The position numbers were made by a program, and so were the translations under genes. From contig CANTFK010000576.1 of assembly GCA_947646735.1 (NCBI GenBank), positions 1 through 50,367 of the forward strand: a stretch of 50,367 nt of DNA, written 5' to 3'. The notes below the pieces were generated by a model that did no database searches, was not told where the DNA came from, and saw only the letters and a list, made by a program, of their open reading frames with translations. The DNA is from Peronospora farinosa (taxonomy: Eukaryota > Oomycota > Peronosporomycetes > Peronosporales > Peronosporaceae). Shown here one piece after another: positions 18,822-28,781 of the stretch; position 1 is the stretch's first letter; each line of letters opens with the position of its first letter.

Positions 18822-19962
18822 GCTCCTGTGCGTCTTGCATGTACTACCCTAACATCATCTACTCAATCTGAATTTGCATTAACCCACCATGTTGTCCTGA
18901 CAGCTAGCATTACTTTGATAACCCGCTGCTAAAGGAATACCGCTTCGTTGACGGGACTGTCACGAAGGAGCTTTTGCTCTCGGTGGACTTCTCTAAGTAG
19001 AGGCTAAAGACATATTCTAGCGTGCTGAATCGAACCGTTCGATGTGAACTCTCAATCAACACGACCAGCCGTTGTCACTTCTGGTAACCGTCGTGGTGCT
19101 GCGGCTTACTAATCGTCCGCCCACATCGGTGCTCGCGTCGCCTGAGATCGAACGACCCACGTGAAAAGGGCTTTGACATTGTAAAATTAGCTATGACTGC
19201 ATGGTAAGCGGTCGTTGACATGGATGGCGAGTAATGGCTAGAAACAGCACGAAACTGCTAGTCACTTGTTCTCGATGACACTCCTTCGCGATGATGAATG
19301 GACTCATGGTAATCGAGAAATCACTTCACGTACTGACCAAGAGTGTTTGCTTTGACATATACGTGAGCATGAAGTTGCTGCTTGCCACGTGTTAAAGGAA
19401 CATGTTCACGAAAAATGTCTGTAGCGTGATCTTAACGTATTGGTAGAGCGACATCGATCTCGAGATGGAACAACCGACAGGTTCATTCTGAATGTCGAGG
19501 GCTTTTCGTCTTTGTTTTCTTTCCAGTCACGCCTACTGACAGAAGAAACGATTCGACTTAGCGAAGGAGGACAATCTTGCAAGGCACAACATGAAGACAC
19601 ACTCATGATGAAGATAACACCAAAGTCTGTGATCAGCAACACGTCGGGCTCGAGGCAGTCAAAGGACTTGATCATCCTCTTTGTATAGAGACTATAAAGG
19701 GCGCTACCGACGTGATAGGTCCGCACTGCCGTTGTAAATTCCTTTTCTGGGTTGAAGACCGTTAAATCGTGTTATGAATCACCTAATGATTGCATTGGTT
19801 CCAGCATCTGTACCAACAACAACACGCCACAAGCTATTCAGGATCAATACTGCTCAAACCACGCAGCTTCTTTTCAAAGAAAAAAAGGGTTATTAGATTA
19901 TGTGTAAAAATGAGTGTCAAGTCATGCTAATCTCACTCACATCAACCAACTCATCTCGCCAC
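18822..19962. other. Gene-poor, with decayed coding fragments
   Basis: An exon-like fragment at 18908-19000 reads 'YFDNPLLKEYRFVDGTV...' to a stop, and a minus-strand frame at 19406-19726 contains 'EPDVLLITDFGVIFIM', which may be a decayed mobile-element protein. Neither has a start, splice context or complete domain. I see no intact gene. Confidence 0.4.
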
Positions 19963-20589
19963 TCAATGGCGTGTGTTGGCTGCCTGTTGAAAGGCATACT
20001 GTCCGGCTTTAGCCGCAAGCTCCGGGTTCTTGCTCATAAAACTCGCAGCCTCCTGACTACTCGTGGTGTATCCGGCCGTCGGGTCCGCATTGGCGCTAAG
20101 CGCAGACTTGAACTGTGGGTGACGGCACATGACCAGAAGATTGATAAAGGCATTGAAACACATGAGAACACCGGCAAGAGTGGCGAGCGCCGAGCCAATG
20201 CCAAAGTCTAGAAAGCCAATGAAGAAGATGAAAGCAGCACGACCCTTGTAACTGAAGAGGAAGCCAAAATTAGACCGAATAGCCGTCTCCATGCGTGAGA
20301 GACGACACTCAAAGAGCAGAAAGAGAATGCCAAACATGATGACGTAGATAGACACGAGCGTGCCCGTAATGTTGAGCGTAATGAATGACGTAATGCCGAC
20401 GATACCGGCAATAATCTGCACAATAGAACAGATTACATTGCCCAGACGCATATAGCGTAGCAGCTTCGGTAGTTCCATCTTGTTCACATCGTTCACCTTT
20501 TGAATAAAATTGCGCTTGGGCGGTGCAGTAGACGCTATGGTTCCACCGACGCTATCCGTGTTAATAGTCACGCTCGTAGCGCTCATCAT
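19963..20589 (-). CDS. COPI-associated membrane protein (PF08507 / TVP15-like)
   Basis: A single-exon 208-residue protein. After a polar N-terminus (about 1-45) come four hydrophobic segments: 'ICSIVQIIAGIVGITSF', 'LVSIYVIMFGILFLLF', 'AAFIFFIGFLDFGIG' and 'ALATLAGVLMCFNAFINLL'. The segment 'FECRLSRMETAIRSNFGFLF' followed by 'YKGRAAF' between helices 2 and 3 is the hallmark of the COPI-associated/TVP15-like family, integral proteins of Golgi vesicles. The C-terminal tail is polar and Ala-rich. Two ATGs are adjacent at the start and either may be used. The neighbours are unrelated. Confidence 0.75.
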   Translation of the reverse strand: MMSATSVTINTDSVGGTIASTAPPKRNFIQKVNDVNKMELPKLLRYMRLGNVICSIVQIIAGIVGITSFITLNITGTLVSIYVIMFGILFLLFECRLSRMETAIRSNFGFLFSYKGRAAFIFFIGFLDFGIGSALATLAGVLMCFNAFINLLVMCRHPQFKSALSANADPTAGYTTSSQEAASFMSKNPELAAKAGQYAFQQAANTRH

Positions 20590-21646
20590 CGTTATGGCTT
20601 GCGTGTAGTAGTGACGGTCGGCTGGAGCTGTGACGAGGAGCGAGTGTAATGGACTTGGGGTTTAAATTAGCGGCGGAGCGACGGGCTGAACGAATGAGAA
20701 CGTTTCTGACTACCGACTTCTGAAGCGCTAGATTCCCTGATTTTGCAACTGTCAGGTAGGTATTAGTAACAATTTTAAATGTAATTTTCTTTCCCGGAAC
20801 AAATTAATTGAAAAGATAAAATATTTGCATTTCAAAAGAGTGACATTAGGAAGCCGGAGAGACTGCGAACTTAAGGGCTACGTGCAGTTGCAACTGGTGA
20901 CATGCTTACATGCCATATTCTGGAGAGCGAGATGTACAATTACTGTGTCTACTTGACTGAATTACATTGTGCTGCTCCTTGCTTGCATTCGTTAAATCGA
21001 AGGCCACGGGAGACAGAACACACCTTGAGCGAGACAACAAGATAAAAATGTCGCGCATAAGACGCGCCGACTTTATAAGTGCATAATACATCCAATAACA
21101 GTTATGTTTCAAAAAACATGTATTAACAATACGGTACCATAAACTTATTGCGACCAAGTTCTTCTTGATTTAAAGGCCAACTTGGCTGGTCTTAGCAGGT
21201 CTTAGCAGGTCTATAGAGCGCTCTTGCTTGGTCGAATAAACCAATTGAATTTGCAATACAAGTTGTAGTCCACTTTTCGCTTGCATATGTGCAGCAGACA
21301 AGTCAAAAATTTGCTGAGTTATAGACTACGAAAGGCTCGGATTGGTAGTTATCACGACATTCCCCATCATGATGATCAAAGCTGTCGTCCATGTGGTTTC
21401 CAGACATGGTCTATTGTGCTCTGTATGATAAATAGCCCATTACCGTGCGCCGGTCATGTACAAAAACGATTTTGGTCGTGACATTTCGCAAAGAAGCCCG
21501 AGCAATTTACGCTCAGGTCTTGTGGTCGTCGACAGGTCAATAGGCGGCGCGATATACAGGACTCGAATTCCTTAGTAGGTTGAGCGAGCACAGAGCGATA
21601 TTATTCACCCGACAGGTTTTCGTGAGACAGCTCAGGTTACGACAGA
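20590..21646. other. Intergenic, about 1 kb
   Basis: No supported gene. A short tandem of 'ggtcttagca' occurs at about 21191-21212, followed by an AATAAA-like A/T-rich stretch at 21230-21260 that may be an old LTR end. The rest is unremarkable. Confidence 0.4.
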
Positions 21647-22819
21647 ATGGTCAACATCACTGACTCGACGTGTGACTTTGGACTCGCACTCACAGAGGAC
21701 GGATGCACTCGAACGCTAGCGTCCTACGACCTTGACGCGTACCGTACCATCCAAGCCGTCTATCTGGCATTGGGAGGAATCAGCGTTGCTGCTAGCGTTA
21801 TTCTTTATATTCGGTCTGTGAAGCATGAGGGCGCTTTGCTACAACAGTACAGCTTTCTGTTTTGCTGCTACGGTGCCGTAACTATGGTTATCCGTGGCGC
21901 CGATCCACTAAGCTACGGGTATGTAATCCCGCGTCCGATTAGCGCCTTCCTCGCCGATACGTGCACCGCTGCCCTCTACTCCGTGTAGTAAGTATCATTG
22001 TTTCCTTGCCTTCTGTTTGTCCATAGTCCTAACGGCCTCTTCACTGCTCGTTCTGATTGTACAGCATCATGGCTTTGGGTTACTGGGCCACCATCATCCA
22101 GCGTGGTGCAGCGGTGACTGACAAACCCCCGCATCTTGTATGTTTAGAAAGCATTGCTATCGCCGTTGTCTGGACGTTCCAGATCCTGTACGACATGTGC
22201 CTCTTCCTGTTCAAAGGTTTCAACCCGCAGGGTCTAGTCTACATGCAGCTCACTGTGAGTGCGTGCATGCTGGGTAGCATCAGCACGGTCTTTCTCATTT
22301 ATGGGCTGCGTGTGCTGAGTCGTCTGAAGCAATACGAGCGACAGCTGAAGCTACGCATGCCGAGTTTACAATCTGACCGCATGGTGTCTAACCGGTCCTT
22401 CGACATGAATATGAGTGACGATGAAGACGGCATCCCTGTGATGCGCAAGGTGCGTCGTCGTCCAGAGGAGGGCCACGCTGCAAAGATCAAGAAGATTCTG
22501 TTAGTGGTGGAGACGTGCTCGCTCGTTGTCATAGCCGCCCAGATGTACATTGCTATCCACCACACAAACGTAACCCCGGTCGAATTGTCTTGCGCGAATG
22601 GCAAGCTGTGCGAAAGCGTTAAGTGCTCCGTGAATGTGCTTCACGTTTTTCAGGTACCGTATGCTCGACCTGTTCCGTTGATTTTGTGTGTGTATGCGTC
22701 TAACTGCCACGGTCGTTACCGTGTTGTTTGCTCAGGTTATCTGCATCTGGGTCATTCTGTGGACCTTCCGCAAAATCCAAAAGAAGGCAGTCGTCCCGAG
22801 GCCACACCGCGTCGCTTAA
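21647..22819 (+). CDS. Seven-transmembrane protein of unknown function
   Basis: Three exons, 21647-21987, 22065-22653 and 22736-22819, give 337 residues; introns are gtaagt...acag and gtaccg...ctcag. Hydrophobicity shows seven segments: 'YLALGGISVAASVILYI', 'YSFLFCCYGAVTMVI', 'CTAALYSVYIMALGYW' (spliced), 'SIAIAVVWTFQILYDMCLF', 'SACMLGSISTVFLIYGL', 'LLVVETCSLVVIAAQMYIAI' and 'VFQVICIWVILWTF' (completed by exon 3). The N-terminus has an NIT/NDS-type glycosylation site and two cysteines, suiting an extracellular end. A basic and Ser/Asp-rich loop separates helices 5 and 6. The topology recalls GPCR-like or TOM1/THH-like proteins, but I see no diagnostic motif. Confidence 0.75.
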
Positions 22820-23564
22820 CTCGCGTCATAGTTTTCCCTAGATATGTCTGCAGCGGCTCCATTCGAAGCAAGAATAGCTAATAAGTTGGCTGTGGGTCGA
22901 AAGTCACGAATGTACTTGTAGCGTGTGCACTACGAATTGAAGCGCCTCGACTTGAGACTCTCAAGTGTGTTGTGGGTCATGATCGAGGCTTGAAGCGAAG
23001 TAAGACAATACTCGGTGATCCTGTGGAGCCAGCAGAGGTGTCTGTTTTTTTGTCATTATAAAGTCGACACAAGGGCCCATTACCTGCTTTTTACATAATG
23101 AATGAAAAATTTCCTGCAACTAATGAGCAAACGTTTTGAATCAAGATTTTCCTTGCAACAATGAAGCAAATGCTTGGTATCGAGTCAATTTGACGGAAAG
23201 GATAATACGCAAAGGAAGGGGATTAGCAGAGCTGTCTGTAAATATCAAGTTTACAGACTGGTACGACGGTCGCAGCAATAGTACGCTCTTTCCTTTTTTG
23301 TTGTATATCGATGGTGCGGATCTGCTACGTGTATATTGCTCTAAGCCCATCAACGCTTTCTGACATATGCATCATTACGCTTTAGCAGGTTGCGCTTCAT
23401 GCTTCACGATGGCATGGGCTTTGTTGCTATTCAATTGCTATCATCTACCTTGCAGCTTAGGATACTATTTCCAGCACGGAGCAGGCGGAATCCATAGACT
23501 AGCAGCATCTGGGCGTTTTGTTCGACATGCTAGCAACGTCAAGCGTATACAAAACTTGCTCCAC
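22820..23564. other. Decayed open region left of the LINE
   Basis: A plus-strand frame is open from about 23136 to 23612 except for one TGA at 23361-23363. It begins without ATG and shows no recognisable domain. It could be remains of a gene later hit by the LINE insertion, or chance. Confidence 0.35.
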
Positions 23565-24815
23565 ATTTACCAGGTAGGTGGTTGTTCAGATCGTCTATTT
23601 ACATGGTGTTAACTATGTGCAAGATCTCTGGAAAGTCCTGAGCCAGGATGTCAACGCCGGTTGGCCCGACTGTAAATCATGGCTGGTCACCGTTGAAAGC
23701 GGTGGCCCTCTAGGTTCGCGCTCGAGCAACTCGATGCATGCATATAGCAAAGCACCCGTTGTGGCGGACGCAACTTTTTGATGCTCTCTCTTCGCGATCG
23801 CTCGGAGCTGACAAAGGCACGAAGCCCAAAAACTGGCTATGCTGCTGGGAAGGTGGAGCGGGACTGCCTTGTAGACAGCGGCATTTCTGTCGACCCATAG
23901 CCGTGTGTGACATATCGTTGCCAAGACGTGCCAAATTCGCGTCCAGACACGTTCGGCTGCATCCGTGTCATCCTGAAATCGGTCCGCTAGACTTTGCATA
24001 CGGTGCTCGGGTATGCTGTGAACCCTTCGGCTTGCACAGGCCACCACAAAGTGTTTGGTCGCTTGGCGGGTAACTTGTTGCCCAGTCCAGTGACCAATAA
24101 GTTTGCCCCATAGCGCTGCAGCGCAGGCACAGTCCCAAAACAGATGACCAATGGTCTCCTCACTGCCGCTGCAGGCCGGTGCCTTTCTGCAACTATTATT
24201 TTCGTACCTCGTAGCGTGATACAGATTTAATTGTCTGGTCGCCACCCTGTACCCTGTCCAGACTTGATACGGTGTGAGTCCATTACTATGATCCCACACT
24301 TGCCTCGGCGTTTGCCGGAGCGCTGCGCATTGCCATTCATCCGTCGTTGCAGATTTGGACAGTCAATCAATGAGAACGGAAAGTTGGCGAGCGAGAACCT
24401 TTTTATGGAACCGGAAAGCTTGCTTGCCTAAGGCCTTTGTAACGAAGTGATTAGACGTTGTGGTCGGCACAGACCAAGGAAACCGATGCAGCTGCGGGTG
24501 CGCTTCGAATACCAGACCCCAAGTTCTAATCTCACGACAGACCGCCTGGCGTTCCGATGGCGAACCGACAGTGAGCTCCGGCAGGAAGCCGTGACAAAAC
24601 CAGTGTAACCCATCATCAGCTTGGTGCAGAGTGACAGGCCGAGTTTGGCCGTGCTTGATATCCGTCGAGTGACCTTCGATAAGGCCTGCTCCGAGAAGCT
24701 TCCAGCGAAAACTGCGGAGACATGGTGGTGCCTGTCGTAGGCGTAGTGGCGGTGCCGCGTGCAACTCTGACCCGATAGGTAAGTCCGGGGATGAATTTAC
24801 CAGGTAGGTGCTTGT
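23565..24815 (-). mobile_element. 5'-truncated LINE (non-LTR retrotransposon) with target-site duplication
   Basis: The minus strand encodes the C-terminal end of a LINE ORF2: around 24300-23615 it reads 'GLTPYQVWTGYRVATRQLNLY', then a zf-RVT-type finger 'CSGSEETIGHLFWDCACAAALW'. Upstream (24764-24363) is further LINE-like sequence ending in a stop or frame break. The reverse transcriptase catalytic YxDD region is absent. A direct repeat 'atttaccaggtaggtg' plus 'ttgt' (one mismatch between them) lies at 23565-23585 and 24795-24815 and fits a target-site duplication. No poly(T) is evident at the expected 3' end. The copy is dead by truncation and internal breaks. Confidence 0.65.
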
Positions 24816-25627
24816 CCTGCGATGTCCAAGAGAAAGTTGTTACCCGCATCCATGCGCATATCAACGTGGCAACAAGCTTTACCAAAATATCAGGAAGAGT
24901 ACATTGAAGCGAGTGGCTTGCCGCCAATTGTGAACGTCATCTTGTATCGCCACTGCACGCGTTGGCACGCGTTGGATTTGACAAGAGAAACTGGTCACTA
25001 TACTTGCAAATTGTAATGCTACGCGCTGGCGTCGCATGACCAGACCAGGTATCTTACTTTGCGACTCGTCTACTACATCGTAGGCTTGTGATCTTCCTCG
25101 CTTTGACAGAAGACGGACTAAGGTTTCAAAAATGAGGGCGGCCAGTTTAGAGTCACCTCTCTGACTCTTGTTCTTCATCTTCTCTAGGTGTTTTATCTTT
25201 GAAGTCGTCAAAATGGCTGCACAGACCACTGTGTACCTAAACATCTTGTCTGGGTTTTGAAAGAAGCCATAGCCATGATGTTCACTAGCCGCCTGCAACA
25301 TCTCGTTTACAAGCAGCTGAAGGCCGTGGATCCTGTACGATCGTTGAAAATCACTGCGATAATTGTACCTTAGTATGAATATGGGAGGTAGTAGAGTTTG
25401 CAATAAAGCGTCTGCTAAGACGAGATCTCTCAGTGTCGTGCTTGTGGCATTGTCGATGAAGTACTGCTTAATTTCTGAGCTGATACATCACATCAAAGTA
25501 AGTGACAACTTTTGAAGCTGCAACCGTCCAGATTATGCAGGTCTGTGACCTGATACGACTGCGTTACTACCTCCCTCCCACGGTTTTATAAGGCAAAGTC
25601 TCCTACCGCAAACACACATCAACAGAT
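24816..25627. other. Gene-poor; unrecognised minus-strand open frame
   Basis: A minus-strand frame (about 25403-24879) is open for over 170 codons but starts without ATG; its first Met is about residue 36 ('MLQAASEHHGYGFF'). The translation has a helical basic middle ('KIKHLEKMKNKSQRGDSK') and no domain I know. It may be a fragment of a decayed gene or mobile element. Confidence 0.3.
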
Positions 25628-25825
25628 TCAGTCCATAATCACAAATATGATGAAAAGCAAAGCTCCCGCAATGACGACCACATATACAATGCCAACTGTC
25701 AGTATTGGCGGGACCAATACACGAAGAACGTGCACAGTGATCAAGGTTGCAATAGCAGCACTAAACAGTGACGAAAAAAAACTACTTGCGGGGTTGTATT
25801 TTGCATCTACTTTTTTATGTCGCAT
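25628..25825 (-). CDS. Possible small two-helix membrane protein
   Basis: A 65-residue ATG-started frame preceded directly by a stop. It has a short basic N-terminus and two hydrophobic helices ('LFSAAIATLITVHVLRVLV' and 'VGIVYVVVIAGALLFIIFVIM'), ending at once after the second. It could stand alone or be the last exon of the upstream minus-strand secreted-protein candidate. I recognise no family. Confidence 0.3.
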   Translation of the reverse strand: MRHKKVDAKYNPASSFFSSLFSAAIATLITVHVLRVLVPPILTVGIVYVVVIAGALLFIIFVIMD

Positions 25826-25840
25826 TCAGATGAAACATCA

Positions 25841-25887
25841 GCTTAGATCGCCCAGCAGACACAGTATGTCAGGTAGGCGATCTAAGC
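25841..25887. repeat. 12-bp inverted repeat, 23-nt loop
   Basis: 'gcttagatcgcc' at 25841-25852 is inverted exactly at 25876-25887. It sits in the gap between two small minus-strand frames and could form a hairpin in RNA of either strand. Confidence 0.8.
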
Positions 25888-26159
25888 AGGGTTTCAGTCG
25901 AAATCCCATATAACAAATCAAAATGAAGGTCTGTGCCTTTCTGTCTCCTTCTCGATGAAGGCGTTGTTGCGGATGCACTTTGCAATGTAGCCGGTTCATT
26001 AGCTAGGTCTTGCAGAAAGAGAGTTGGAAAGCTTTGCAGCTTTCGGCAGGATGTCGTTACGAATAGGTGACAGTCGGCGTGGTTCCACTGCGCAATGTTT
26101 TTCTGATTGACGATGCTCAAGACGATGAGCGTTGTCAAAAATGGCACGAACCGATGCAT
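25869..26159 (-). CDS. Candidate small secreted protein
   Basis: A 96-residue ATG-started frame. Residues 1-19 ('MHRFVPFLTTLIVLSIVNQ') form a good signal peptide: one basic region, a hydrophobic core, a polar end. Residue about 38 onward contains 'CRKLQSF', where RKLQ resembles a degenerate RXLR motif at a typical distance from the start; no dEER follows, only a basic 'SSRRRQKG'. There is no similarity to known effectors that I recognise, and the surroundings are repeat-rich, as effector loci often are. It may equally be a chance frame. Confidence 0.3.
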   Translation of the reverse strand: MHRFVPFLTTLIVLSIVNQKNIAQWNHADCHLFVTTSCRKLQSFPTLFLQDLANEPATLQSASATTPSSRRRQKGTDLHFDLLYGISTETLLRSPT

Positions 26160-27268
26160 GCGCTGACAATGAGCACACCTTTACGATTCGAATGTTCCTC
26201 TTTTTTGCCGTAAGCGTGTCGCTCATTATCATTGCCGGGGGACAATGTACATGACTGTTGCGCGCTTCATCTGCGTGCTATATGCTGCCAATAACCTGTA
26301 TCTGCGCCATTCTGATGGTATTTCGAGCTTTTAAAAACAAGAGGGCTCTAACATCGCTATGACATGATAAATAGTCGTAGAGCTAGTAACAGCATGGGAC
26401 AGTTAGGTAAGTACACCAAAGGAAGTCGGAGGTCGTTACGGTCCGGCCTCCTTGTTTGACCGAACGTACCAAGGTCGCGCCGCGGAGATCCATTCTAATT
26501 ACTACTCAACATCTTGTGATCTGATAGCAATAGTGTTAGTCTTGACCTGGATGTTTTCCATTCTCTCTTACGGCATTCATGTTCCTGTAACGCGTTTGGT
26601 GTTCCCTGGACTTGTGTACCTGAGCTTTCTTGTAGGATATCGTCTTCCTTTCAATGATATGGCGGCAACAGCTATCGTGTTGCTACTTCCAGCAAAGATT
26701 GTCGCTAATTTGTCGTACTACACAAGTTGCTCCGACAAGGTGCAGCTCATTTCCTCACATGTGCAAGTCCAGTGGTAAAGTAAAAAGGAAAAGCATGCAA
26801 GACATTACAAGTATGAAATACAAGCCAGAAGCTACACGCTTGCAATTATGTTCGGCAGGAAGATAATTGCATCAAGCCGACCGCCTACCTTGTGATAATG
26901 TTCCATGATCACTGTACTTTAAACTGTGGCAAGGACCTCCAAATACTCTCCACTTTCTTACTCCTAAAACAAGTCACAAGAGCATGGTAAGAATGCAAAC
27001 TTAAAATTGCAGGAGATGCCAATGTGACAGTTATGCATTGCAGACAATGTTGGATGTACGGTGGCTATTGCCGGAATAGACAAGAACTGCCCTTCGGCAT
27101 TTTAAATAAAAATGAGCACAATACTCAAGAATGGTAAGTTCTGCATTGACCTGGAATGACTGCTACGAAATAGCGATAATCGCTAAATGGTGTAATCTTT
27201 CCAGTGCGCTGGACTTGTCTCCGGTCAGTCTTTCTTTCTGTCAATTAGTCTAGCGTAGCACGTGAATC
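26160..27268. other. Intergenic; hydrophobic open frame without start
   Basis: A plus-strand frame at 26452-26778 is hydrophobic ('LIAIVLVLTWMFSILSYGI') but lacks an ATG near its start and matches nothing known; it may be a fragment of a dead membrane-protein gene. The rest is A/T-rich, with the Elongin C promoter at the right end. Confidence 0.35.
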
Positions 27269-27775
27269 ATGACGCAGGAAGCAGGCGACATGGCCATCCC
27301 TACACTCGACATGGTCAAGCTGATAAGGTAAAGTTATTGACGACGCGTGCATTTGTCTCATTTCGAGCTCGCAATTCTCTCTACAGACGCTGCACTTATC
27401 GATTAAAAACATGCTCAAGTCATCGTCGTTATGTGATAATTTATACCCCAGCGCTGAAGGCCACGAGATTTACATTAGCAGAAAGTGTGCAATGGTGTCG
27501 GGAACGATACGTGCGATGCTGAGTGGTACGTTCATTAGAAAATTGAATACATTATTAGTGAAGTAGCACTGACACTTGTGCTTGCAGGCCACTTCACCGA
27601 GAGCAAGGGCGAGATCACATTCCCAGACATTAGTGCCCCCATCCTGGAAAAGGTGTCGCAGTACATGTACTACAAGACACAATATTCGGACAGCACATCA
27701 CGTTTACCTGACTTTGCCATTGAACCGGAGATTGCCATGGAGCTGCTCATGGCGGCCAATTACCTCGATTGCTAA
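27269..27775 (+). CDS. ELOC: Elongin C (Skp1/BTB-fold subunit)
   Basis: Three exons, 27269-27327, 27452-27525 and 27588-27775, give 106 residues. Exon 1 ends inside a codon ('KLI' + S), and exon 2 continues 'AEGHEIYISRKCAMVSGTI', the conserved Elongin C opening, then 'RAMLSG' into exon 3 'HFTESKGEITFPDI', 'YMYYKTQY' and the terminal 'AMELLMAANYLDC', which is diagnostic. Elongin C links BC-box substrate receptors to Cullin 2/5 ubiquitin ligases and is part of the Elongin elongation factor. Introns are gtaaag...cccag (124 nt) and gtacgt...gcag (62 nt). Confidence 0.95.
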
Positions 27776-28242
27776 ACATTCAATTACCGATCGCGAGACT
27801 CATACCGCCAATCTACTCTATTGCATTCTTGCGTCAGTATCTCTGTTGGACTATCCCCATGTGAACTCTTCTTTGTGTACAAATATTTAATGATTGCTTG
27901 TTGTCAAGCAACGACGTCGCGCATGGCATGTGTTGTACAAGGTGAGCAGAACGGAGCTATTTTGGTTGTAGTTGGCAATGCTGGAGCTACTTAAACTAGT
28001 GCAGCTTGTGGCGATATTCTGCGCTGTGATAATAATTCTCTTCATTTTTCCTAGGCAGCTCATGACGGCCTTACTGCATTCCTAAAGTTTTGAGTTTCTC
28101 AATTGTGCTAGTGGTCCAGCAGTTGTCGTCGTGTAGTACGAGGCAAGCTCTATCACGTGAAATATCAAGCTCCATCATCTGTCGACGTCTCAGTCATATT
28201 ATCAAACAGCTTACTTCAGCTTTTCTTTCTCACTTGATCTAC
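27776..28242. other. Intergenic between convergent Elongin C and ERH genes
   Basis: A shared 3' flank of about 470 bp. It contains nothing I can call; the open frames are short and without features. Confidence 0.5.
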
Positions 28243-28634
28243 TTATGCGGCCTGATTCTTCAGCACCTGAAAGACTTTTTTCTTGATCCATTCCTTGCCA
28301 CAGGGCAGGTATGTCTTGGTCTCAAGGTCTAACACAAGAGCGCTAAGATCCGTGAGCGAATCAATGTACGTATACAGGTCCTGAATGTCGTACGTAATGT
28401 TCTTCAAGTCTGGATTCAACTGCTTCAGCTTCGCCTCATACATCTTTACCACGCCGTCCATACCGCCGTTCACCGATTCAAAGTCCAGATACGTGCGTGA
28501 GTTCGGGTCACGCGTGTACTGCACCAAGATGATTGTATGCTTCGCCTGTCGGAACTCCGCCTATGGTGCATAGATACATATACTAGTCAGTGTATTGACT
28601 CAATAGGTCTCTCTCAGTAGCATTACTATACCAT
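28243..28634 (-). CDS. ERH: Enhancer of rudimentary homolog
   Basis: The main exon (28243-28560) encodes 105 residues with the full ERH fold: 'KHTIILVQYTRDPNSRTYLDF', 'ESVNGGMDGVVKMYE', 'NITYDIQDLYTYIDSLTDLS' and 'YLPCGKEWIKKKVFQVL', close to plant and animal ERH. ERH is a small nuclear dimer acting in mRNA splicing, RNA decay and heterochromatin complexes. There is no Met in the exon; it starts at an acceptor (catag|gcg). The simplest start is a three-nucleotide exon ATG at 28632-28634 followed by gtatag, giving M + AEFRQAKHTII, but the donor is poor. The real first exon may lie further upstream, possibly separated by the hAT insertion beginning about 150 bp away. Confidence 0.88.
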
Positions 28635-28781
28635 CGTGTGGCCTCCTCCTTCTTTGCGAGTCTTCGTTGACTGGCTGTAAAATACCTGATTTTTATATAG
28701 TGTGCTGCCGACACTAACATTAACAGCTTTTTCTTACCAATACTAAATGTTGCTTGAATGTTGCTGCGGCGCAACGTAGCA

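Noticed and set aside
23571..23580. 'caggtaggtg' as a splice donor of a gene ending at the LINE
   Set aside because: It is part of the duplicated LINE target site, occurs at both ends, and the upstream frame has a stop and no recognisable protein.
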